DNA of 40,971 bases, from the NCBI GenBank assembly GCA_947474995.1, contig CANJNJ010000033.1:1-40971 (forward strand). Direction: 5' to 3'. Of the stretch, positions 32,400 to 39,894 are shown in pieces. Under the pieces are notes generated by a model. The model had not been told where the DNA came from. It ran no database searches and saw nothing but the letters and a program-made list of their open reading frames with translations. Position 1 is the first letter of the stretch; every line of letters begins with the position of its first letter. Made by a program: the position numbers and the translations under genes. The stretch comes from Opitutaceae bacterium. Lineage in GTDB: Bacteria > Verrucomicrobiota > Verrucomicrobiia > Opitutales > Opitutaceae.

Positions 32400-32910
32400 A
32401 TTCGGAAGTGATGGTGGACGCCACGAGCCGCAGCATGCGCATGCTGATCTGTACCTGCTTAACCTCGACCAGGCTGGTCGTTTCGACGTTGTTGCCGTTG
32501 GCATAGTAAAATTGAAACGTGTTCACGTTGCGCGCGAGCGTGGCCGTGCTGGCGGTGGTTTGCCGGGTAACCGTGCCCGTGACGCTGTTGTAATCCCAGG
32601 TGACATCCTGGGTCGCGCTGGCCGCCGCGTTGGACGGAACGGTGAGCGTCAGTGTATTGACGGTGAAATTGGTCACGTCGGTCGCGGCGCGCAAATCCTC
32701 GCCGAATTGCTCGAGAAGCTTACGCGCCTGCGCATTCATTTCCCCGTAGTTCTGCAACGACCGATCGCCGCGCGCGATGAAGACGAAGGACGTGATCAGG
32801 GCGAGCGTCAGCATCATCACGAGCGTGAGCGAAATCATCAGCTCAACGAGTGAGAAGCCGGTTTGCCGGCGCTGAGAGTTAGGGCGCCCAGCCGACATAG
32901 TAATAGTCAC
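32350..32910 (-). CDS. Prepilin-type N-cleavage protein, PilW-like
   Basis: A 186-residue pseudopilin. The type IV prepilin site TGFSLVELMISLTLVMML has the Gly cleaved before Phe and Glu at +5, with the hydrophobic helix continuing to about residue 45. The start is taken as GTG 32910, which has AAGGG a few bases upstream; ATG 32898 is possible but has no such site. The gene overlaps the previous one by about 30 bases and the next by about 50. The order (PilV-like, PilW-like, PilX-like) matches minor pilin clusters. No prepilin peptidase or assembly ATPase lies in the window. Confidence 0.88.
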   Translation of the reverse strand: MTITMSAGRPNSQRRQTGFSLVELMISLTLVMMLTLALITSFVFIARGDRSLQNYGEMNAQARKLLEQFGEDLRAATDVTNFTVNTLTLTVPSNAAASATQDVTWDYNSVTGTVTRQTTASTATLARNVNTFQFYYANGNNVETTSLVEVKQVQISMRMLRLVASTITSEYVISAQFTMRAKSTAH

Positions 32911-33412
32911 TCAGCCCTTTCTCGCCGAAATAGGTGATGAGGCTGCGGCGAAACGTCGAGCCCTGCTCGGTCCACGTCACGGTGAGCTTGACCGAAATTT
33001 TCCCGAGCTGCGGCGGAGCCGAGGTCACCAAAGTGGTGAAGGTCCCGCTCATCGTGAAACCCGTGGTGAAATTCGAGGTGAACCGCTCACTCGCCAGTGC
33101 CGAGGCAAAACTGACCGGCTGGGTTTGGGCGGCGTACGCCTTCAGGTCGTTGAAATTTCTCAAGCGTAAGTCCTCCATGACCGACTGCACGATCTGGCCC
33201 GCCAACGTGATCATCCGCGCGTGGCGCGTAAAACCGTAGGCCTGCGAAAGTGCGGTCAGGCTGGTCATCACCACAAAGCCGAGCAGGACCGCCGCGATCA
33301 AAACCTCGGCCATCGTCATGCCGCGTCGATCCCGCAGGTGGCGGGACGGCCGCACGGGCGGGCGGATGGGATCAGGCAAGGGCAACATTGCGGACGCAAA
33401 TTGGGCTTTCAC
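32879..33412 (-). CDS. Prepilin-type N-cleavage protein, PilV-like
   Basis: A 177-residue pseudopilin with the site RRGMTMAEVLIAAVLLGFVV (Gly then Met, Glu at +5) at about residue 30, after a Pro/Arg-rich leader. The leader is longer than the usual 6-15 residues, so translation may really start at a later codon such as ATG 33388. The rest is a short globular part ending YYYVGWAP. It begins the three-gene pseudopilin set and its stop codon overlaps the next start region. Function: minor component that may prime pilus or secretion pseudopilus assembly at the inner membrane. Confidence 0.87.
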   Translation of the reverse strand: MKAQFASAMLPLPDPIRPPVRPSRHLRDRRGMTMAEVLIAAVLLGFVVMTSLTALSQAYGFTRHARMITLAGQIVQSVMEDLRLRNFNDLKAYAAQTQPVSFASALASERFTSNFTTGFTMSGTFTTLVTSAPPQLGKISVKLTVTWTEQGSTFRRSLITYFGEKGLSDYYYVGWAP

Positions 33413-33569
33413 ATATTTTTGTCACGCGGGTGCCGGGGATGTCGAATTCGGATAATGCCCATGGGATGCGTAGGTCCCTGCCAAACGCCTGCGTAGTCAC
33501 CACCCGCCCACGGCAGGTTCAAGACCGGAGGGCCGAGCTCCGCCGAGGCCGAGGGTCCGTCCAGCCTCT

Positions 33570-33971
33570 CTACCGGGCGCTGTAGTCCGCGTCAGTCACC
33601 TGCTCGAGCCAGGTCACGTGGCTCCCCGCCTCGTTCACTTCCTGGATCGCGAGATGGACCATCGCGTGACCGGGTGCCGCGCCATGCCAGTGCCGCTCAC
33701 CGGGAAGAAAGACCACCGAGTCACCGGGTTTCACCGTTTGCACCGCCTCGCCGGCCCGCTGCACGCAACCGACGCCCGAGAGAATATGCAGCACCTGGCC
33801 GAGTGGATGCGTGTGCCAGGCCGTGCGCGCGCCCGGTTCGAATGTCACCCGCAGGGCCCGGACCCGCGATGGCGCCGCCGGGGCCGCGATGGGGTCGATC
33901 CAAACCCGGCCGGCAAAATAGTCCGCGCTGCCACGTTCGCTGGGGCGTTGGTCGATTCGGATAATTTCCAT
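33570..33971 (-). CDS. Small cupin protein, mandelonitrile-lyase-like subgroup
   Basis: A 133-residue single-domain cupin. The first cupin motif is TAWHTHPLGQVLHILSGVG (His, His, Gln as metal ligands) and the second is PGDSVVFLPGERHWHGAAPGHAMVHLAIQE. The HTHPLGQ and HWHGA..T.AMTHLAIQE pattern matches small manganese cupins such as the Granulicella hydroxynitrile lyase group, which also includes proteins of unknown activity. It is cytoplasmic, with no signal peptide. Starts at ATG 33971 or at 33980. It has no functional neighbours: pseudopilin genes on one side and a repeat cluster on the other. The reaction is therefore open; a lyase or isomerase on a small carbonyl compound is one option. 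Confidence 0.88.
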   Translation of the reverse strand: MEIIRIDQRPSERGSADYFAGRVWIDPIAAPAAPSRVRALRVTFEPGARTAWHTHPLGQVLHILSGVGCVQRAGEAVQTVKPGDSVVFLPGERHWHGAAPGHAMVHLAIQEVNEAGSHVTWLEQVTDADYSAR

Positions 33972-34045
33972 GGAACGCATATGAGCACCACGGACCGATG
34001 CGGACAAGCCAAGCGTCTCAGTACGTGTCCAAAAACCCACTTGTC

Positions 34046-34260
34046 ATTCTGAGACGGGTCACGAAGGCGCCGAAAGGTGGACCGTGCGCTCCGCGCGCGG
34101 CCAGCGTTGGGCTCGATCTCTCGTTCGAGGGCCGCGCACGGAGTGCACGGCCCACCCGGTACGCCTTCGGTGGGTTTTTGCCTGCCGTTTTCCGCGACGT
34201 CCTCAGCAGCGCAGCGAAGAATCCCTACGCACGAGGCCCCGATTGCGCGGATTCTTCGCT
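34046..34260. repeat. Mosaic of palindromic repeats, families E and F
   Basis: Part of the 424-base gap between the cupin and Agl23-like genes. It starts with GTCATTCTGAGA as in the 20235 element, then has GC-rich arms (about 34084-34165, including CGCACGGAGTGCACGGCCCA) shared with 37600-37690, then perfect arms AGCGAAGAATCC (34213-34224) and GGATTCTTCGCT (34249-34260). No gene is visible. Confidence 0.7.
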
Positions 34261-34408
34261 AGAGGCTGTCATGAATTTTTGCCATCTCGTGGCCGAGTCG
34301 ACTGGGGGTAGCCCGCTTCGAGAGAAGCGGGACAAGTCGGATCGATCGAACCTTCAGTCCCTGCCCTCCCGGGCAGGGCTACGACTAAGAAGTGCATGAC
34401 AGGCTCTA
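34259..34408. repeat. Composite palindromic repeat, family B copy 3
   Basis: Outer arms CTAGAGGCTGTCATG and GCATGACAGGCTCTAG (one mismatch) enclose a core (34300-34400) whose reverse complement matches 12529-12627 closely. The right outer arm contains the ATG (34396) that opens the next reading frame. Confidence 0.85.
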
Positions 34409-35994
34409 GCGCCCAGCAAGACATCAAAATCAATGCTGAAGCCTTCTCCTGGCCAATCGAATTCTCCCGCCGCCGGTCCGAGCCCGGCGCCACGCGCGCT
34501 ACGCGGCTTGTCGCGCGCCGTTTGATTGCACTACCTTCACTCATTCTGCTCCCGCTGGTTCAACGCTGGATTCCCCTCGCCCTCATCGGGTTCGTCGCGC
34601 TTTGGCTTCGCACGTGCGATCTCGCGCGGCGGCCGATGCACGCGGACGAAGCCAATCAGGCGGTCAAGACCGGTGAACTCCTCGAGCACGGAGCCTACGT
34701 CTATGATCCCGCCGATCACCACGGTCCCACGCTCTACTACGCGGTACTCCCGGTCGCCTGGTTGCGCGGCCAGCACTCGCTCGCCACCCTGACCGAAACC
34801 ACCGTCCGGCTGGTGCCCGCCCTCGCCGGCACCGTGGCGGTCCTCCTGCTGGCGGCGCTCGCGGCCCCGCTCGGCCGCGGGCCGGCGCTGATCGCCGCCG
34901 GGTTGATGGCCGTCTCGCCGCCCGCGGTTTATTACAGCCGGTATTTTATTCAGGAAACACTGCTCGTGGCCTTCACCTTGGCGGCGTTTGTCTGCGCGAG
35001 CCAATGGTGGCGTCAGGGAAAACTGGGCTGGGCCCTCGCGACCGGGGCTTGCCTCGGTCTCATGCAGGCCACCAAAGCCAGCGCGGGGCTCTTCCTCCTC
35101 GCGGCGGCGCTGGCCGCTGTTCTCGCGCCAGCCCGTTCACCGGCGTCGTCGCGCAGACGACGCGACGGGTTGTTCGCCGCGGGGGCGGCCTTGGTCGTCT
35201 GGATCCTTTTTCAGTCCTCGTTCGGCACCAACCCGGCGGGAATCCGCGATGCGTTCACGGCCCTCGGTCGCGCCTCGACCCGCCTCGCCGGCGGCAGCGG
35301 CCACGAAAAACCGTGGACCTACTACTTGGGACTTTTTGGCTGGCAGCGCGTCGGCGGCGTGCTGTGGGAGCAGATGGTTTTTTCCGCCCTCGCCTGCGGG
35401 GGATTGGGCGTCGCCGCTTTCACCCGGCAACCTTTTCTGCGTTGGGCCGCGTTCTATACGCTGGTCATTGTCACCGTGTTTTCGCTCACGCCCTACAAGA
35501 CACCCTGGCACGCCATCCACTTTGTTCCCGGTCTTGCCCTGCTGGCCGCCGGCGCACTCGCGGCGATCCGTCGTCTGCACACCGGCCGAATTGTCGCGGC
35601 GGCCGTCGGTTTTGGCTGCGTGGCGTCCCTCACCCACCAGACGTGGCGCGCCGCCTTCATCCGGCCGGCCGACGAGCGCAATCCCTACGCCTACGTGCAC
35701 AGTTCGCCCGACGTGCTGAAATTCCGCGCGCTCGCGGACGCGGCGCTGGCGGATTTCCCCGATCGCCCCGTGCGAATCATCAGCGAGGAATATTGGCCGT
35801 TGCCGTGGTACCTCCGCGGCCTGCCGAGCGTCGGCTATTGGTCCGCGCCACCGGCCGACTGCGACGGCACCCTCGTCATTGCCTCCGCCGCCCAGGCCGG
35901 CACCGTGCGCGCCCGACTGCAGGGCCGCTATCAGGAGTCCATCCTCGGCCTTCGCCCGGGCGTTCTCTGCGTCGTGTTTACCGCGATCCGATGA
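34396..35994 (+). CDS. Agl23-like membrane glycosyltransferase/flippase-associated protein
   Basis: A 532-codon frame for a polytopic inner-membrane protein with 10 or more helices, of the GT-C/PMT-like type. The loop after the first helix has RPMHADEANQAV (Asp84-Glu85), and then GAYVYDPADHHGPTLYYAVLPVAWL and VSPPAVYYSRYFIQETLLVAF, as in the TIGR03663/Agl23 group, thought to assist glycan transfer or flipping. It overlaps the following GT2 gene by four bases (ATGA), so the two are translationally coupled. The only ATG upstream of the first helix (34396) lies in a palindromic repeat; a later start such as TTG near residue 43 is possible. Lipid-linked sugar as donor is inferred from the family. 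Confidence 0.85.
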   Translation: MTGSSAQQDIKINAEAFSWPIEFSRRRSEPGATRATRLVARRLIALPSLILLPLVQRWIPLALIGFVALWLRTCDLARRPMHADEANQAVKTGELLEHGAYVYDPADHHGPTLYYAVLPVAWLRGQHSLATLTETTVRLVPALAGTVAVLLLAALAAPLGRGPALIAAGLMAVSPPAVYYSRYFIQETLLVAFTLAAFVCASQWWRQGKLGWALATGACLGLMQATKASAGLFLLAAALAAVLAPARSPASSRRRRDGLFAAGAALVVWILFQSSFGTNPAGIRDAFTALGRASTRLAGGSGHEKPWTYYLGLFGWQRVGGVLWEQMVFSALACGGLGVAAFTRQPFLRWAAFYTLVIVTVFSLTPYKTPWHAIHFVPGLALLAAGALAAIRRLHTGRIVAAAVGFGCVASLTHQTWRAAFIRPADERNPYAYVHSSPDVLKFRALADAALADFPDRPVRIISEEYWPLPWYLRGLPSVGYWSAPPADCDGTLVIASAAQAGTVRARLQGRYQESILGLRPGVLCVVFTAIR

Positions 35995-36704
35995 AGCCGG
36001 CGCTGTCCCTCGTCATCCCCGTCTACAACGAGGCCGGCAACCTCACGCCGCTGTTGAACACCGCCGTCGACGTCCTGACGGCCATCGGACGCCCGTTTGA
36101 AATCATCCTCGTCAACGACGGCAGCACCGATGAAACCGGCACGGAAATCGCCGCCGCCCTCGCCCGCTGGCCCCCGTGCGGCGAAATCCGCCTGCCGGCG
36201 CAGCGCGGCCAGGCGGCCGCCCTGCTGATCGGCTTGAGCGCGGCCCGCGGCGAACTCATCCTCACGATGGACGGCGACGGCCAGAACGATCCCCGCGACC
36301 TTCCCGCGTTGCTCGCCCTCGTCGACTCCGGCGCCGTGGACCTCGCGTGCGGGTGGCGGGTCGACCGCCATGATTCCTGGCTCCGCCGGAAAATGTCGCG
36401 ACTGGCCAACACGGTTCGCCGCGGGGTGCTGGACGACGGGGTGCACGATGCCGGCTGCCAGCTGCGGGTCTTTCGCCGGGCGGTGTGCGCGGCCTTTGGG
36501 CCCATGGAGTTGTTGCAGAGTTTCATTCCGGCGCTCGCCGTGGCGGCCGGCTTCCGCGTCGGCGAAATTCCCGTGCGCCACCACGCCCGGCACCATGGCG
36601 AATCCCAATACGGCCTCGGCCGCCTCTGGTGGCGACCGGCATTGGCGCTGCTCACGCTCCGCTGGAAAATCTGGACCGGTTTCCGCCCGGGGCGGAAACC
36701 TTAG
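35991..36704 (+). CDS. Glycosyltransferase family 2, polyprenyl-phosphate sugar synthase type
   Basis: A 237-residue GT-A enzyme. SLVIPVYNEAGNLTPLL and ILVNDGSTDET form the nucleotide-sugar site, and TMDGDGQNDPRDLPALL carries the DxD metal motif (DGD) and the QxDP segment of dolichol-phosphate mannose synthase relatives. It has no C-terminal membrane helices, so it is the short form. The ATG overlaps the upstream stop (ATGA). A GT2 of this kind commonly makes a polyprenyl-phosphate sugar that an adjacent GT-C protein uses; the Agl23-like partner fits. The open frame extends far upstream, but that part is antisense-like noise over the Agl23 gene. Confidence 0.93.
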   Translation: MKPALSLVIPVYNEAGNLTPLLNTAVDVLTAIGRPFEIILVNDGSTDETGTEIAAALARWPPCGEIRLPAQRGQAAALLIGLSAARGELILTMDGDGQNDPRDLPALLALVDSGAVDLACGWRVDRHDSWLRRKMSRLANTVRRGVLDDGVHDAGCQLRVFRRAVCAAFGPMELLQSFIPALAVAAGFRVGEIPVRHHARHHGESQYGLGRLWWRPALALLTLRWKIWTGFRPGRKP

Positions 36705-36725
36705 TTTCTTGCGGAGCAAAAAACC

Positions 36726-37562
36726 ATGACCGGCTTCACTTTTCACCACGAGGCGATGGCGACGCATTTCGCCATCACGATCGCCGGACAACCCGAACCA
36801 TACTCGCGCCAGGTCGCGGCCGCGGCGTTTCGCGAACTCGACCGCCTCGAAGGCGAACTTAGCCGGTATGTCGAATCGAGCGACATCGCCCGCGCCAACC
36901 GACTGGGCGGCGGCGAGACCATCGGCATTGGGCACGATACCCTCGAGTGCCTCGTGCTGGCGGCCGATGCCTGCCTGGCCACCGGTCGGAGCTTTGACCC
37001 CACCTACGCCTCGGAGCGCGAGCCGGGACGACTCACCGGGGCGCCCTTGTTCACCCTCGATCCGGCGGCCCACACGCTGACGTCGCAGGCCCGTCGCCTC
37101 CATTTGGACCTTGGTGCGATTGGCAAAGGCTATGCGCTCGATCGCATGGCCGAAGTTCTCGCCGAATGGGGAGTGCCGTCCGCCTGCCTGAACAGCGGCG
37201 ATAGCACCGCGCTCGCCCTCGCCGCCCCGCCCGGAGCGGCCGGCTGGATCGTCGGTATTGGAGACGGACCGTCGTACCGAACGGTCCCGCTCCATCACGC
37301 CGCCCTCAGCGGTTCAGGGACGACGGTGAAAGGTCCGCACCTCGTCGATCCCCGGACCGGCCGGCCGGCTACCCGCGCCACGCGGGCCTGGGCCCTTGCC
37401 CCAGGCGCGGCTCTCTCTGATGCCCTGTCCACCGCCTTCTTCGTAATGCCGGACGCCGAGATCGCGGCCTTCTGCCAGGCGCATCCTGAAATCGGGGCAG
37501 CCACGATCGTGGCTCCGAATCAGCTTCGCCTGCTCGGTCGATCGTGGCCGGGTCAGGAGTGA
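36726..37562 (+). CDS. apbE: FAD:protein FMN transferase
   Basis: A 278-residue ApbE-family enzyme that attaches FMN covalently to Thr or Ser of target proteins such as Nqr and Rnf subunits. Motifs: EAMATHFAITIA at the N-terminus, LDLGAIGKGYALDRM, LNSGDSTALALAAPPG, VDPRTGRPATR and SDALSTAFFVM with the metal Asp and Thr/Ser. There is no signal peptide or lipobox in this version, so a cytoplasmic location is more likely than the usual periplasmic lipoprotein. It lies 21 bases after the GT2 gene. The target protein is not in the window. Confidence 0.93.
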   Translation: MTGFTFHHEAMATHFAITIAGQPEPYSRQVAAAAFRELDRLEGELSRYVESSDIARANRLGGGETIGIGHDTLECLVLAADACLATGRSFDPTYASEREPGRLTGAPLFTLDPAAHTLTSQARRLHLDLGAIGKGYALDRMAEVLAEWGVPSACLNSGDSTALALAAPPGAAGWIVGIGDGPSYRTVPLHHAALSGSGTTVKGPHLVDPRTGRPATRATRAWALAPGAALSDALSTAFFVMPDAEIAAFCQAHPEIGAATIVAPNQLRLLGRSWPGQE

Positions 37563-37974
37563 CGGGGATCGATGCGGTCGGTTCGCCGTTACGTTCAGAC
37601 GCCGCGCGACGGCGCGCACGGCCCACCGCGTACGATGCCCGCACCGGGTGGCCCGTGCACTCCGTGCGCGGCCAAGGCACGTGACGTCGAGCCCGGCCCG
37701 AAGGCCCCAGGAGGCGGTATCGTCGGCCCGATAAGATTCTCGCAGGAAAACCTCATGGGGCGATTAGCGAAACGCGTTAAAAAAAATCGTGAAGACTGCC
37801 TATTGAAATTTTTCGTCCGACCATTCTTAGTCATTTTCCCCTTCGAGAGGTTACTCCCCCTCCCATGCCCAAGTCCCCTTCCCCGGCCAAAATCCGCGCA
37901 AAGAAAGCGAAAATGCGCAGCGGCATGGGAATTGAGGTTGGACTGGACCTCTTATCCTGTTCTCTACGCCAAAG
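37563..37974. other. Spacer upstream of nuoA with family F repeat
   Basis: A 412-base region. About 37600-37690 holds GC-rich arms related to 34084-34165 in reverse orientation (shared GTGCACTCCGTGCGCGGCCA). The next part is less GC-rich (37735-37850) and likely contains the nuo promoter; a weak candidate near 37932-37960 (TTGAGG, then TATCCT after 15 bases) is too close-spaced to trust. The open plus-strand frame through here is not protein-like. Confidence 0.5.
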
Positions 37975-38346
37975 ATGAGCAGCCATCCTCACGCTTTTCT
38001 CGCCCTCTTCGTCGTCGTGGCGTTCGCGTTTCCGCTGATTTTGCTCAGCGTCGCCCAATTGTGGTTCCACTTCTTTCAACCCAGCAAACCCAGCCAGGAA
38101 AAGAACGCAGTCTATGAATGCGGGGTGAAGCCCACCGGCGATTCCTGGATCCAGTTCCGGGCGCACTATTATCTGTACGCGATCCTGTTCCTGATTTTCG
38201 ACGTCGAGGTGCTCTTTCTGCTGCCGTTCGCCGTGTCGTTCACGGGGCTGTCCACGGGCGCCTTGCTGACGATGCTGGTCTTTATCCTGTTGCTCGCCGA
38301 AGGCCTCGTGTGGGCCTGGCAGCGCGGCCACCTCGAATGGAAATAA
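37975..38346 (+). CDS. nuoA: NADH-quinone oxidoreductase subunit A
   Basis: A 123-residue inner-membrane subunit of complex I with three helices (about 8-30, 65-87 and 93-114). The conserved loop [44 protein letters not shown] carries the Cys of the ECG motif and the Asp/Glu pair of the proton-path linker. It is the first gene of the nuo operon, and nuoB begins one base after its stop. It forms part of the quinone-site link between the peripheral and membrane arms. Confidence 0.97.
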   Translation: MSSHPHAFLALFVVVAFAFPLILLSVAQLWFHFFQPSKPSQEKNAVYECGVKPTGDSWIQFRAHYYLYAILFLIFDVEVLFLLPFAVSFTGLSTGALLTMLVFILLLAEGLVWAWQRGHLEWK

Positions 38347-38347
38347 T

Positions 38348-39037
38348 ATGAGCGACGCCGCCCGCCCCGTGCCTGCCGAGCAGGCCACCCCCGCCAGCCC
38401 TACCCCCATCCAAGGCGTCGTCATCACCGACCGCGAGCGCGACGAACTCCGGCGCCAGGGCATCCTGCTCACGAGCTTGCAGGAACTGTACACTTGGGGC
38501 TGCAGCAATTCCGTCTGGCCGCTCAACTTCGGCCTCGCCTGCTGCGCGATCGAAATGATCGCCGCCTCGATGGCGAAGTTCGACATCGCGCGTTTCGGCT
38601 CCGAGGTGTTCCGCCCGTCGCCGCGGCAGGCCGACCTGCTCATCGTCTCCGGCACCGTCACCAAGAAAATGGCGCCGCAGGTCATCCGCCTCTGGAACCA
38701 GATGCCCGAACCGAAATATTGCATCGCGATGGGCGCCTGCGCGATTTCGGGCGGACCGTTCAAGCAGGGGTACAATGTCCTCAAGGGCATCGACCGCTTT
38801 ATCCCGGTGGACGTCTACATTCCCGGCTGCCCGCCGCGCCCGGAAGCGCTCCTCCACGGGTTGCTGGAAATCCAGAAGAAGATCAAAGGCTTCAAGATTT
38901 CCGGTCCCGACGCGCCCCGCCACCTGCGCGAGGACATCAACTGCCATTGTCCCGTGCCGGAATTCGGCGAACACGATCTCGAGCCGCCCACGAATCCGGA
39001 GTTCTGGCAGGCGCCGACCATCGTCCGCAAAGAGTGA
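38348..39037 (+). CDS. nuoB: NADH-quinone oxidoreductase subunit B
   Basis: A 229-residue peripheral-arm subunit that binds the terminal [4Fe-4S] cluster N2, the direct electron donor to quinone. The cluster ligands are visible: the double Cys in [11 protein letters not shown], the Cys in [11 protein letters not shown] and the Cys in [16 protein letters not shown]. An N-terminal extension of about 30 residues (Ala/Pro-rich) and a C-terminal tail after CHCPVPEF make it longer than E. coli NuoB (about 220 with different ends). One base separates it from nuoA. A palindromic repeat follows it. Confidence 0.97.
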   Translation: MSDAARPVPAEQATPASPTPIQGVVITDRERDELRRQGILLTSLQELYTWGCSNSVWPLNFGLACCAIEMIAASMAKFDIARFGSEVFRPSPRQADLLIVSGTVTKKMAPQVIRLWNQMPEPKYCIAMGACAISGGPFKQGYNVLKGIDRFIPVDVYIPGCPPRPEALLHGLLEIQKKIKGFKISGPDAPRHLREDINCHCPVPEFGEHDLEPPTNPEFWQAPTIVRKE

Positions 39038-39071
39038 GCATGAGTACACCGTCCCGACCATTTTCTTACCA

Positions 39072-39168
39072 GGTAGGGACCGCTCTCCGAGCGGTCCGCC
39101 GCCCGTTCCGTGGTTCGAGGGGAGGCTTCGATTGCTTTTCGCGGACGCCCCGGAGAGGCGTCCCTACC
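39072..39168. repeat. Inverted repeat, family C copy 2, inside the nuo operon
   Basis: Arms of about 28 bases, starting GGTAGGGACCGCTCTCCGAG (39072) and ending GGAGAGGCGTCCCTACC (39168), in the 167-base gap between nuoB and nuoC, where complex I operons usually have little or no gap. Confidence 0.85.
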
Positions 39169-39204
39169 GTGCCACCCTCGATGGGGGCGCATCGATAATC
39201 TCGC

Positions 39205-39894
39205 ATGGAAACGCCCGAACAAATTCGCGACCGCCTCCTCGCCCGGTTTCCCGGGGCGGAGATTACCGTGGTCACGAATCCCGGCACCGCCGCCCAGCAC
39301 TCGCTGCTCCTCGGCGCCGCTCACGCGGCGGCGATCGCCCAGTTCCTGCGCGACGACGCCACGCTCAAACTTGACCAGTGTTCCAATGTCACCGGCATCG
39401 ACTGGCCCGAAAAGGAGATCATCGAGTCCACCAAGACCACCGTACCGGATCCCGCCGGCGGCGCGCCCAAGGTCGTCGAAACGAAAACCAAGCGCCTCCA
39501 ACCGGGCTATCTTGAGGTCGTCTATCATCTCTATTCCATCGCGCTCCGCCATGGCCCGGTGATTCTCCGGCTCCGGACAGGCAATCGGACCGACCAAGTC
39601 ACCGTGCCCTCGCTGACTCCCGTGTGGCGCGCCTGCGAGTTTCAGGAGCGCGAGGCCTACGATCTCTACGGCATCAAATTCGAAGGGCATCCCGATCTCC
39701 GCCGCATCCTGATGTGGGACGAGTTCAAGGATTACCCGATGCGAAAGGACTACGTGGAACCCGACGACTACGAGTGGGAGCCCACGCCGCATGGCGCGGT
39801 TTTGGCCAAGGCCAAAACCCATTATCCTTCGCCTGCGGCGCAGCCGCCGGACGAACCCTCCGTAGCCTCGGCGAAGGAGGGCGCAAAACCATGA
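39205..39894 (+). CDS. nuoC: NADH-quinone oxidoreductase subunit C
   Basis: A 229-residue peripheral subunit. The 30-kDa subunit signature is [29 protein letters not shown], followed by [17 protein letters not shown]. The middle has [12 protein letters not shown] and LTPVWRACE. The protein has an unusual acidic/Thr-rich insert (about 75-105, [16 protein letters not shown]) before the conserved core. It is separate from nuoD rather than fused, as in most non-enterobacterial genomes. Its stop overlaps the nuoD start by four bases (ATGA). Confidence 0.96.
   Translation: METPEQIRDRLLARFPGAEITVVTNPGTAAQHSLLLGAAHAAAIAQFLRDDATLKLDQCSNVTGIDWPEKEIIESTKTTVPDPAGGAPKVVETKTKRLQPGYLEVVYHLYSIALRHGPVILRLRTGNRTDQVTVPSLTPVWRACEFQEREAYDLYGIKFEGHPDLRRILMWDEFKDYPMRKDYVEPDDYEWEPTPHGAVLAKAKTHYPSPAAQPPDEPSVASAKEGAKP

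Noticed and set aside
35004-35990. Long upstream extension of the GT2 frame
   Set aside because: It overlaps the Agl23-like gene in another frame and lacks any GT motif; the real GT2 begins at 35991 with SLVIPVYNEAGN.
37572-38117. Plus-strand 181-codon ORF before and into nuoA
   Set aside because: It runs through a palindromic repeat and overlaps nuoA out of frame; the sequence is not protein-like.
12529-39168. Spacer repeats as possible CRISPR arrays
   Set aside because: They are dispersed palindromes with single copies per spacer; no regular repeat-spacer series and no cas gene were seen.
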